DNA of 12,645 bases from Clostridiales bacterium. Its GTDB lineage: Bacteria > Bacillota > Clostridia > Lutisporales > Lutisporaceae. Where the stretch lies: positions 1 through 12,645 of the forward strand of contig DUSG01000076.1 of NCBI GenBank assembly GCA_012842725.1, given 5' to 3'. Shown here piece after piece: positions 1 to 5,986 of the stretch. The notes under the pieces are model-generated. The model saw nothing but the letters and a program-made list of their open reading frames with translations, did not search any database and was not told the origin of the DNA. Numbering within the stretch: the stretch's first letter is position 1; each line of letters begins with the position of its first letter. Both the position numbers and the translations under genes were made by a program.

Positions 1-218
1 AAGCGATGCTTGTTGCTGCATGTATGAATTTAAAAAAGATGGCAAATTGGATGTGGAAGTCTGGTAAAACCGGACCCAAACATCGTATTTTAATTGGAAA
101 AATCCATTATTTCATGAAAAAATATGATTTCTACCAATTGGTGAAACCATATTTGTCTACAAACTGCAACTTCCAAGAAAAATTTCTTGGAAGTTTTTTA
201 TTTCTTCATTTATTTTAA
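1..218 (+). CDS. Transposase C-terminal fragment (IS element, 5' end outside window)
   Basis: This open frame enters from the left edge (frame begins at base 3) and stops with TAA at 216-218. The visible residues include ACMNLKKMANW, which resembles the C-terminal end of DDE transposases of the IS1182/IS5-like type. That assignment rests on memory of the family and is moderate. The catalytic residues would lie upstream of the window. The last 17 or so residues are encoded by the terminator hairpin at 168-199 and the T-rich tract after it, so the tail (NCNFQEKFLGSFLFLHLF) looks unlike a conserved protein end. Either the normal stop codon has been lost or the element naturally runs its frame into the terminator. 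No terminal inverted repeat could be fixed between here and spoIIIAA. It is not a free-standing 70-residue gene: the first ATG at base 6 has no ribosome binding site and the frame is open before it. Confidence 0.6.
   Translation, partial: AMLVAACMNLKKMANWMWKSGKTGPKHRILIGKIHYFMKKYDFYQLVKPYLSTNCNFQEKFLGSFLFLHLF
168..199 (+). terminator. Rho-independent terminator at the end of the transposase gene
   Basis: Bases 168-180 (AACTTCCAAGAAA) and 183-195 (TTTCTTGGAAGTT) are perfect reverse complements, giving a stem of up to 13 bp with a very small loop. Bases 194-199 are six T residues. This is a strong intrinsic terminator shape. It lies before the transposase stop codon at 216-218. It would keep insertion-sequence transcription out of the spoIIIA operon. 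The stem is nearly symmetrical and could also act on the other strand, where A-rich bases precede it. Confidence 0.85.
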
Positions 219-221
219 AAC

Positions 222-251
222 GTAATTTTTTAATTATAGTTGTCATATTTA
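222..251 (+). promoter_or_regulatory. Possible sigma-E promoter for spoIIIA
   Basis: In B. subtilis, spoIIIA is transcribed by the mother-cell factor sigma-E. The 71-nt gap 219-289 holds a -10-like CATATTTA (244-251), sharing the CATA core of the sigma-E -10 element. A loosely matching GTAATTTT (222-229) lies 14 nt upstream. No good sigma-A promoter is visible in the gap. The match is weak in so AT-rich a sequence, and the placement is mainly inferred from the operon's known control. Confidence 0.25.
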
Positions 252-289
252 TAGTACAAATCTAATAAAAATTTGAGGGGAGGACAAAC

Positions 290-1264
290 TTGGAAAATAA
301 AAAGACAATGGATGAAATTTTTGATTTTTTGCCGCCTAATGTACGAAAGTTATTGATTAATAATTTTAATATCTATTCCATAGGTGCTGAAGAGATAAGA
401 TTAAGACTTAATAAACCATTGATTGTTGTAGGTAATGATAGTGACTACTTTGTAGACAGCAATGGAAACTTTACACAAGAAATTAATAAAGCTTATTTAA
501 CTACTAAAGAAGATATAAAAAAAGCTTTAGAAATAATACAAAATTTTTCTGTATATTCTTATGGAGAAGAGTTAAAGAACGGATATATAACCATACCGGG
601 AGGGCATAGGATAGGAATATCCGGTAGAACCATAGTTGAAAATGGATATATAAAGTCAATAAAAGATATAGCGTTTATTAATTACAGGATAGCTAAGGAA
701 ATTATAGGAGCGGCAAATAAAGTAATTGATTATATAATAACCCCAACATTAAGTGTTTATAATACCCTCATAATATCACCACCGCAATGTGGTAAGACAA
801 CATTGCTTAGAGATTTAGTAAGGCAACTAAGCAATGGAATAAAATCAAAAAACATAAAAGGTTTCAAGGTAGGTTTAGTGGATGAAAGATCAGAAATTGC
901 AGCCTGTTTCTTTGGTGAACCTAAAAATGATGTAGGTATTAGAACAGACGTATTGGATGGTTGTCCTAAATCTCAAGGTATATTTTTACTTATTAGGTCT
1001 ATGTCGCCGCAAATAATTGCAACAGATGAAATAGGAAAAGTGGAAGACGCAGATGCTTTAATGGAAGGAGCTAATGCAGGGGTAAAGGTGATTGCTACTA
1101 TGCATGGCAGTGATATAGAAGATTTATATAAAAAAATAGAGTTAAAAAAATTACACTGTAATTATTTTGAAAGAATAATTGTCTTAGGAAGAAGCAAAGG
1201 AGTAGGAACAATAGAAAAAATCTATGATAAGGAGGGAAAAATACTTTTTAAACACTCAGGATAG
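290..1264 (+). CDS. spoIIIAA: Stage III sporulation protein AA, secretion-type ATPase
   Basis: SpoIIIAA is the cytoplasmic ATPase of the SpoIIIA-SpoIIQ channel linking mother cell and forespore. It is related to the motor ATPases of type II/IV secretion. The protein is 324 residues, typical for the family. A Walker A motif, SPPQCGKTT, is at residues 163-171, with Ser where classical P-loops have the first Gly. Walker B-like QIIATDEIG is at 241-249 (D246, E247). Also present are the family block around 98-113 (GGHRIGISGR) and DERSEIAA at 198-205. The start is TTG at 290, placed 6 nt after the strong ribosome site GAGGGGAGG (275-283). The in-frame ATG at 308 has no such site. It is the first gene of the operon and is followed 14 nt later by spoIIIAB. 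Confidence 0.96.
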   Translation: MENKKTMDEIFDFLPPNVRKLLINNFNIYSIGAEEIRLRLNKPLIVVGNDSDYFVDSNGNFTQEINKAYLTTKEDIKKALEIIQNFSVYSYGEELKNGYITIPGGHRIGISGRTIVENGYIKSIKDIAFINYRIAKEIIGAANKVIDYIITPTLSVYNTLIISPPQCGKTTLLRDLVRQLSNGIKSKNIKGFKVGLVDERSEIAACFFGEPKNDVGIRTDVLDGCPKSQGIFLLIRSMSPQIIATDEIGKVEDADALMEGANAGVKVIATMHGSDIEDLYKKIELKKLHCNYFERIIVLGRSKGVGTIEKIYDKEGKILFKHSG

Positions 1265-1278
1265 GAGGTATATGTTTT

Positions 1279-1797
1279 ATGTTAAAAGGAATAGGTGCTC
1301 TTATGATAATTCTGTCTACTAGTTTGTTAGGAATGTTGATCTCAAGTAAGTACAGCATAAGGCTTAAGGAAATAAGAAATCTAAGATTTTCACTACAAAT
1401 GCTTGAAAGTGAGATCGTGTATTCTGCCACCCCTATTCCTTATGCATGTTATAATGTAGGACTTAAAAGCGATCCTCTTTGGAAAAAGTTTTTCATGACT
1501 ATTTCAAAAAATTTGATGGAAAGAAAGTTTTATAGCATGGATGAAGCTTGGGAGCAAGCAATCATGTATGCTTTGGAAGATTCAAGTTTAAAAGATATAG
1601 ATATAGAGTTATTGCGCAGTTTTGGTAAGATACTTGGAAAATCCGATATAGAGGACCAAAAAAAATATTTTAAACTTATTTACACTCAATTAGAACAGCA
1701 TGAAAAGATGGCTGAAGATGAAAAAAAGAGTAATGAAAAAATGTATAGAAGCATGGGATTTCTTTTAGGAGCAACAATTTTAATAATATTGATATAA
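1279..1797 (+). CDS. spoIIIAB: Stage III sporulation protein AB
   Basis: This 172-residue mother-cell membrane protein belongs to the SpoIIIA channel complex. Known SpoIIIAB structure is an alpha-helical fold related to the GspF platform protein of type II secretion, which fits with a GspE-like partner encoded just upstream. A hydrophobic N-terminal helix is at about 4-22. The middle is helical and charged and contains LRFSLQMLESEIVYSATPI (35-53), a stretch typical of the family. The C-terminus is a second hydrophobic helix (about 158-172). The ribosome site GGAGG (1264-1268) lies 10 nt before the ATG. An ATG at 1272 is in another frame and is not the start. Confidence 0.93.
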   Translation: MLKGIGALMIILSTSLLGMLISSKYSIRLKEIRNLRFSLQMLESEIVYSATPIPYACYNVGLKSDPLWKKFFMTISKNLMERKFYSMDEAWEQAIMYALEDSSLKDIDIELLRSFGKILGKSDIEDQKKYFKLIYTQLEQHEKMAEDEKKSNEKMYRSMGFLLGATILIILI

Positions 1798-1810
1798 CGG
1801 GGGTTTTGGT

Positions 1811-2005
1811 ATGGATGTGAATTTAATATTTAAAATTGCGGCTATAGGAATAGTTATTGCAGTATTAAATAATGTTTTAATGAGATCGGGTAGAGAGGAA
1901 ATGGCAATGATGACTACCCTGACTGGAATTGTAGTTGTTTTAATGATGGTAATCAGTTTAATCAGTCAATTATTTGATACCGTAAGAACAATGTTTCAAT
2001 TGTAG
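1811..2005 (+). CDS. spoIIIAC: Stage III sporulation protein AC
   Basis: This 64-residue integral membrane protein has two predicted membrane helices (about 5-23 and 33-55). They are separated by a short polar turn, RSGREEM, conserved in SpoIIIAC. The length is normal for the family. It is a small subunit of the SpoIIIA complex whose exact role is not known. The ribosome site GGGGG (1799-1803) sits just upstream. The gene lies 13 nt after spoIIIAB and 8 nt before spoIIIAD, its usual partner, which points to coupled translation. Confidence 0.93.
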   Translation: MDVNLIFKIAAIGIVIAVLNNVLMRSGREEMAMMTTLTGIVVVLMMVISLISQLFDTVRTMFQL

Positions 2006-2013
2006 GTGAAAAT

Positions 2014-2400
2014 ATGGATATTATGCAAATAGTAGCATTAGGAATTATAGGTGCAATAATGGCTACGATTCTCAAAGAATATAAGCCAGAATATGCTATT
2101 CAACTAAGCATAATTGCTGGTTTAGTAATATTCATATCTATATTAGGTAAATTTAATCAGGTTATTGAAGTATTGAAAGGATATGCTGTAAAAGCCGACA
2201 TAGATATTTTGTATTTTTCAACTATTTTAAAGATAATCGGAATTGCATATATTACTGAATTCGGCGCTCAAATATGTAGAGATGCTGGAGAAGGTTCTTT
2301 GGCTGCAAAAGTTGAGTTAGCAGGAAAAGTTCTGATAATGGCTATTGCAGTACCAATATATGCTGCTTTATTTGACATAATATTAAAAATCATGCCATGA
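2014..2400 (+). CDS. spoIIIAD: Stage III sporulation protein AD
   Basis: This 128-residue polytopic membrane protein has about four hydrophobic helices (near 3-19, 27-44, 66-84 and 104-122). The segment from about 81 to 104, including TEFGAQICRDAGEGS, is the conserved core of SpoIIIAD. Like SpoIIIAC it is a small membrane subunit of the mother-cell-to-forespore channel. The ribosome site AGGTGA (2004-2009) is 4 nt before ATG. The stop codon TGA (2398-2400) overlaps an in-frame ATG of spoIIIAE in the sequence ATGA, typical of translational coupling. Confidence 0.94.
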   Translation: MDIMQIVALGIIGAIMATILKEYKPEYAIQLSIIAGLVIFISILGKFNQVIEVLKGYAVKADIDILYFSTILKIIGIAYITEFGAQICRDAGEGSLAAKVELAGKVLIMAIAVPIYAALFDIILKIMP

Positions 2401-3569
2401 AGGTGATAAACCTGAGAAAAATATTAACAATAGTATTCGTTGTTTTAATGGTAGTAGTAAATGTACAAGCAGATGACATGGATTATCTAATAGATGAACA
2501 ATTAAATCAGCTGGACTTAGAAGAGTTGCAGAAACTTACCGACAATATTGTTAATGGTACGGAAGGATTAGTTAGTGATATAAATATAAAAGATTTTGTT
2601 AAATCATTATATACAGATCCAGGTTTGTTTTCTTTCCAAGAAATTCTTGACAAGCTATGGATGGTATTATGGAAAGAGCTGTTAAGTAATGTTGATCTTC
2701 TTGGAAAAATTATTATATTATCTGTGTTATGTGCTTTACTTCAAAACCTCCATGAGGGTTTTGATAATGATACCATCGGAAAACTGGCTTATAGTGCCTG
2801 TTATGTAATAATTATTATTTTGGCTATCGGAAGTTTTGCAGTTGTCAGCAAACTTTGTATTGACACTATTGACAAAATGGTCAACTTTATGCAAGCATTG
2901 CTTCCTACCCTCATCACATTACTCTTAACAGTAGGTGGAATAACTTCATCCGCATTATTTCAACCAATAGTTTATACTTCATTAACTTTTATTGCAACAA
3001 TAATAAAAGTAACTGTCATACCTATGGTTATGTTTTCTGCTGTCCTATCAATGGTCAACAATATTTCAGATAAGGTAAAAATATCAAAGTTAGCTTCCTT
3101 AGTTAGAAGTGTAGCAGTAGGAATTCTAGGAATAATGCTTACTATTTTCACAGGGATTATCTCTATTCAAGGTTTAGCATCATCATCACTTGATGGAGTT
3201 GCAGCGAAGACAGCAAAGTTTGCGGTAGATAGTTTCGTACCGATTATTGGCGATTTTTTATCAGAAGCTTTTGACACTGTAATTAGTTGTTCATTAATAA
3301 TAAAAAATGGCATAAGCATAATAGGACTTTTGATTTTATTACTGATATGTTCGTTCCCTTTGATAAAGATATTTTCAATATTTGCAATTTATAGAATTGC
3401 TGCGGCTTTAATACAGCCTATAATTGATGATGAATTGGTGCAATGTATGAATGATATGAGCACATCGATATTTATTATGTTTTGTTGCGTATTGTCAGTT
3501 GGAATATTATTTTTCATTTCAATAACGATTATTATGGGAGTGGGAAATATTACGGTTATGATGAGGTAG
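2397..3569 (+). CDS. spoIIIAE: Stage III sporulation protein AE
   Basis: This is the large polytopic membrane protein of the SpoIIIA complex, 390 residues from ATG 2397 or 385 from CTG 2412. The N-terminus is a signal peptide: hydrophobic core about 8-21, then VQA before DD, suggesting cleavage near residue 25. An extracytoplasmic acidic helical region follows (26-100), then about seven or eight membrane helices from about 102 to 380. The family segment around 258-290 (GLASSSLDGVAAKTAKFAVD, then PIIGDFLSEA) is clear. The ATG overlaps the spoIIIAD stop but lacks a ribosome site, whereas AAGGTGAT at 2400-2407 points to a slightly later start. The end is the same either way. SpoIIIAE is thought to form part of the membrane core of the channel; its precise function is not settled. 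Confidence 0.94.
   Translation: MKVINLRKILTIVFVVLMVVVNVQADDMDYLIDEQLNQLDLEELQKLTDNIVNGTEGLVSDINIKDFVKSLYTDPGLFSFQEILDKLWMVLWKELLSNVDLLGKIIILSVLCALLQNLHEGFDNDTIGKLAYSACYVIIIILAIGSFAVVSKLCIDTIDKMVNFMQALLPTLITLLLTVGGITSSALFQPIVYTSLTFIATIIKVTVIPMVMFSAVLSMVNNISDKVKISKLASLVRSVAVGILGIMLTIFTGIISIQGLASSSLDGVAAKTAKFAVDSFVPIIGDFLSEAFDTVISCSLIIKNGISIIGLLILLLICSFPLIKIFSIFAIYRIAAALIQPIIDDELVQCMNDMSTSIFIMFCCVLSVGILFFISITIIMGVGNITVMMR
2400..2407 (+). promoter_or_regulatory. Ribosome binding site that questions the spoIIIAE start
   Basis: AAGGTGAT lies inside the first codons of the longest spoIIIAE frame. It is 4 nt before an in-frame CTG at 2412. The ATG at 2397 has no Shine-Dalgarno sequence before it. 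The same GGTGAT-plus-4-nt spacing is seen before the TTG of spoIIIAF, so initiation at CTG 2412 is possible. Reinitiation at the ATGA overlap is the alternative. Confidence 0.45.
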
Positions 3570-3574
3570 GTGAT
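3567..3574 (+). promoter_or_regulatory. Ribosome binding site that sets the spoIIIAF start
   Basis: TAGGTGAT overlaps the spoIIIAE stop codon (3567-3569) and lies 4 nt before TTG 3579. The upstream in-frame GTG at 3570 is part of this site itself, so TTG 3579 is the more likely start of spoIIIAF. Confidence 0.6.
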
Positions 3575-3578
3575 TCTG

Positions 3579-4211
3579 TTGATAGATTTTTTGAGACAAT
3601 GGGTCATAAATATAGTAATAGTAATAATATTTGTAATTATAACCGATGTGATATTACCTGAGGGAAGCATAAAAAAATATGTAAAGATAATTATAGGTAC
3701 ATTTATATTACTAACTATAATTAAGCCCTTTATGAATATAAAAAATATATCTGATGATTTTTATAAAAGCTATAAAGAAATGAGCATAGCATTAAATGGT
3801 GAAAAAGAATTGATTGATACTGAAGTGTTAAGCAGTTATCAGAAATTAAAAGCGATGGAAATCTATGAGTCCAAGTTAAAAGAACAAATAATTTCTGCAG
3901 TAGCATATAAAACTTCTTTAGATAGATCCAATATAGATGTTATTCTGGATATTGATAAAAATCAAGAAAGCAATAAATATGGGATGATAAATAACGTTTT
4001 AGTTATTATGAATATGGATGATAAAACAGATAAAATTGAAAAAATAAAAAAAGTAGAAATAGGCAATAGAGAAAAGGTAATTTATAAGGATGAAACGGAA
4101 TATACTTTCAGTGAAAAGAAATCAACTGACGATGTGAGAAATATGTTAAGTGAGATACTCAGCATTGGAAAAGACAATATACAAGTGAAACTTTCCGTTG
4201 AAAATAATTAG
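3579..4211 (+). CDS. spoIIIAF: Stage III sporulation protein AF
   Basis: This is a mother-cell membrane protein of the SpoIIIA complex, 210 residues from TTG 3579 (213 from GTG 3570). Two hydrophobic helices lie near the N-terminus (about 8-25 and 33-50 from the TTG). A C-terminal soluble domain follows from about 100. It has the alternating helix and strand pattern of the ring-building motif known in SpoIIIAF, SpoIIIAG and SpoIIIAH and shared with type III secretion ring proteins. The tail GKDNIQVKLSVENN forms its last strand. The start was chosen because of the ribosome site TAGGTGAT (3567-3574). The gene is separated by 11 nt from spoIIIAG. Confidence 0.9.
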   Translation: MIDFLRQWVINIVIVIIFVIITDVILPEGSIKKYVKIIIGTFILLTIIKPFMNIKNISDDFYKSYKEMSIALNGEKELIDTEVLSSYQKLKAMEIYESKLKEQIISAVAYKTSLDRSNIDVILDIDKNQESNKYGMINNVLVIMNMDDKTDKIEKIKKVEIGNREKVIYKDETEYTFSEKKSTDDVRNMLSEILSIGKDNIQVKLSVENN

Positions 4212-4222
4212 GGGGTTTTAAT

Positions 4223-4834
4223 ATGAAAATACTAGAATGGATTAAGGAAAAACTGGGAATTGAAAACAATAGAAAACTGTATAATAATCTTTTAATGTTG
4301 CTTTTCATGGGCATTGTATTAGTTATTGTTTCTAACTTTTATAAAGATATAACCTATAAAAACAAAAACGCTGCAGAAGAAAACAATGGATTTAATAACC
4401 AAGGCTCTGTTACATATAAATCAAACGATGAATATTTTTATAAAGAAAAACTTGAAGAAGAATTAGCTGGAATACTAAGCAAAATAGCGGGAGTAGGTAA
4501 AGTATCCGTTATGATTACTTATGAAAGTGGAAAAGAACTAGTAACACAAAAAGATAAATCAATAACGGATAAAGTAACAGATGAGAAAGATAACGCAGGA
4601 GGTACAAGGATAATAAATGAATCCAGCGTAAGCGAAAAAACTGTTATGGTAAACCAGCAGGGAGGTAGTTCGGAACCTTTAATAGTTAAAGAAATCAATC
4701 CGCAAATCAGGGGGGTAATTGTTGTAGCAGAAGGGGCATGGGATTCAAAAGTAAAAAGAAAAATAAGTCAGGCGGTTCAAACAGTTCTTGACATACCTGC
4801 ATACAGGGTTACAGTACTAGAAACTAATAAATAG
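4223..4834 (+). CDS. spoIIIAG: Stage III sporulation protein AG, channel ring protein
   Basis: SpoIIIAG forms a large oligomeric ring in the intermembrane space during engulfment. This copy has 203 residues. A cytoplasmic N-terminus is followed by one membrane helix (about 21-38) and a polar linker. A ring-building motif follows, split by an insertion. Its first half is about 74-101 (KEKLEEELAGILSKIAGVGK, then VSVMITYE). The insertion is about 102-156, polar and Ser/Thr/Lys-rich, matching the beta-rich insert known from the SpoIIIAG ring structure. The second half is about 157-200 (NPQIRGVIVVAEGAWDSKVK and the strand YRVTVLE). The ribosome site AGGGGG (4210-4215) is 7 nt before ATG. SpoIIIAH starts 14 nt downstream. 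Confidence 0.95.
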   Translation: MKILEWIKEKLGIENNRKLYNNLLMLLFMGIVLVIVSNFYKDITYKNKNAAEENNGFNNQGSVTYKSNDEYFYKEKLEEELAGILSKIAGVGKVSVMITYESGKELVTQKDKSITDKVTDEKDNAGGTRIINESSVSEKTVMVNQQGGSSEPLIVKEINPQIRGVIVVAEGAWDSKVKRKISQAVQTVLDIPAYRVTVLETNK

Positions 4835-4848
4835 GGGGTATAATAATT

Positions 4849-5439
4849 ATGAAAATAAAATTGAGCAGAAAAACAATTGCTATTTCTTCTCTTGTTTTGA
4901 TGTTATTTGTAATAGGGTATGCTTATAATGTTTTTATGAGTACAAAATATGATACAATGGGATTTGATATTTATGAAAGCGAATTGTCGGAGTTTATGAA
5001 CGAATATGAAACTGTTGATGTTGTCAGCGAAGAGAAAGAAAGCAGCATAAGTGTGGTAGAAAGCAAAGATGAAGAAGATCAAGATGAAGTATCTTCATTT
5101 TTTACTGAGTATAGACTTGAGAGAGAAAAAAATCGAGCCAAAGAATATGATATGTGGCAGAATATAATAAACAGCGATAAAGCTGAACCAACATTCAAAA
5201 CTCTAGCTCAGGAAGAAATAGTAAAAATTGTGGCACTGACAGAAAAAGAAATGATAATAGAAAATCTTATTATAGCACGCGGATTTGATGATGCATTGGT
5301 ATTCTTAACGGATGATAGTGCCACTGTTGTAGTAGCTGCTAAAGAGTTGACACCTGCCAGCGTTGCGAAGATACAAGATATAGTAATGACTAAGACCAAG
5401 ATTCCGGCAAGCAATATTAAAATAATGCTGAAAGATTAG
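4849..5439 (+). CDS. spoIIIAH: Stage III sporulation protein AH, SpoIIQ-binding ring protein
   Basis: SpoIIIAH is the mother-cell membrane protein whose extracellular domain binds forespore SpoIIQ across the intermembrane space. This zipper helps engulfment and completes the channel. The 196-residue protein has a single membrane helix at about 9-29. A long acidic linker (about 54-80, rich in Glu, Asp and Ser) follows. The C-terminal ring-building (YscJ/FliF-like) domain covers about 83-196, including TEYRLEREKNRAKEYDMWQN, a central EMIIENLIIARGF and the last strand ASNIKIMLKD. The ribosome site is GGGGG at 4835-4839, before ATG 4849. It is the last gene of the operon. No clear terminator follows, so some read-through into asp23 is possible. 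Confidence 0.95.
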   Translation: MKIKLSRKTIAISSLVLMLFVIGYAYNVFMSTKYDTMGFDIYESELSEFMNEYETVDVVSEEKESSISVVESKDEEDQDEVSSFFTEYRLEREKNRAKEYDMWQNIINSDKAEPTFKTLAQEEIVKIVALTEKEMIIENLIIARGFDDALVFLTDDSATVVVAAKELTPASVAKIQDIVMTKTKIPASNIKIMLKD

Positions 5440-5445
5440 TTATAT

Positions 5446-5474
5446 TTGTAAATAGCATGCTATTCTGCTATAAT
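5446..5474 (+). promoter_or_regulatory. Sigma-A promoter of asp23
   Basis: The -35 box TTGTAA (5446-5451) and the -10 box TATAAT (5469-5474) are exactly 17 nt apart. The -10 has a TGC just upstream, fitting an extended -10. It lies between spoIIIAH (stop 5439) and the Asp23 gene start (5518), and is the best vegetative promoter seen in the window. Confidence 0.75.
5451..5464 (+). repeat. 14-bp perfect palindrome in the asp23 promoter spacer, possible operator
   Basis: AATAGCATGCTATT is a perfect palindrome that starts at the last base of the -35 box and ends 4 nt before the -10 box. The half-site GCTAT recurs at 5467-5471, overlapping the -10. This placement suits a repressor operator. The sequence could instead form only a small 5-6 bp hairpin with no T run, so it is not a terminator. 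Confidence 0.4.
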
Positions 5475-5502
5475 ACATAATAAATAAAAACTTTAAATGA
5501 AC

Positions 5503-5511
5503 TTGGGGGTG
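5503..5511 (+). promoter_or_regulatory. Ribosome binding site that sets the asp23 start
   Basis: TTGGGGGTG lies 6 nt before TTG 5518 and inside the frame that would begin at ATG 5497. It therefore favours TTG 5518. ATG 5497 has no ribosome site before it. Confidence 0.65.
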
Positions 5512-5517
5512 CAAATT

Positions 5518-5910
5518 TTGGAAGCCGAAAACAATATAAACGAATATGGAGCCGTAAAAATAGCTGATGATGTAGTTGCAATAATAGCTGAGATTGCAGC
5601 GAAAGAAGTTAAAGGGATTGTTGGCATGAGCGGTGGTATAGCAGATAGCATAACAGAAATGTTAGGGAAAAAAAGTCCTTCTAAAGGAGTTAAAGTTGAA
5701 GTCGGTGAAGAAGAAACCGCTATAGATCTATATGTTATAGTTGAATATGGTGTAAGAATACCTGATGTTGCATGGCAGGTTCAAGAAAATGTAAAAAAAG
5801 CTGTTGAAACTATGACAGGTCTAAAAGTAGTCGAAGTTAATATTCATATTCAGGGCGTAAATTTAGAAAAAGAAAATAAACAAGAAGATGCAACTTCAAG
5901 ATATAAATAA
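5518..5910 (+). CDS. asp23: Asp23/Gls24 family envelope-associated protein
   Basis: This is a 130-residue Asp23 (alkaline shock protein 23/Gls24, formerly DUF322) protein. Members are abundant soluble proteins that, in Staphylococcus aureus, are held at the membrane by AmaP and are linked to cell-envelope stress. The domain covers about 9-114: an opening strand YGAVKIADDVV, the conserved AAKEVKGIVGMSGG (27-40), the strand pair KGVKVEVGEE and AIDLYVIVEYGV, the helix VAWQVQENVKKAVETMTG (84-101), and the last strand KVVEVNIHIQGV. A short charged tail follows. The start at TTG 5518 comes from the ribosome site at 5503-5511. An amaP and a DUF2273 gene lie downstream, the usual partners. The gene has its own sigma-A promoter and a hairpin after its stop. 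Confidence 0.92.
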   Translation: MEAENNINEYGAVKIADDVVAIIAEIAAKEVKGIVGMSGGIADSITEMLGKKSPSKGVKVEVGEEETAIDLYVIVEYGVRIPDVAWQVQENVKKAVETMTGLKVVEVNIHIQGVNLEKENKQEDATSRYK

Positions 5911-5916
5911 CTTGAG

Positions 5917-5952
5917 AACTAACCCTCTGATGATATTTCAGAGGGTTAGTTT
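5917..5952 (+). terminator. Hairpin terminator or attenuator between asp23 and amaP
   Basis: Bases 5917-5930 (AACTAACCCTCTGA) and 5938-5951 (TCAGAGGGTTAGTT) are perfect reverse complements: a 14-bp stem with a 7-nt loop. Only three T residues follow directly, then AAATATTTAT. The stem is strong but the T tract is weak and interrupted, so partial termination is more likely than full. The downstream genes have no visible promoter of their own and probably depend on read-through. The stem could also stabilise the 3' end of the asp23 message. Confidence 0.7.
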
Positions 5953-5986
5953 AAATATTTATACGAAAGGAGAAAGAGTATAAGAT

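Noticed and set aside
3389..3670. Minus-strand open frame across the spoIIIAE/spoIIIAF junction
   Set aside because: Hydrophobic translation arises from the antisense of membrane-helix codons; two clear sense genes occupy the region.
5347..5375. TTGACA followed 17 nt later by GATACA as a promoter inside spoIIIAH
   Set aside because: The -35 is perfect but the -10 is poor, it lies within coding sequence, and a better promoter exists at 5446-5474.
5451..5464. Palindrome read as the spoIIIA operon terminator
   Set aside because: The possible hairpin is only about 5-6 bp and has no T run after it; its place in the promoter spacer suits an operator better.
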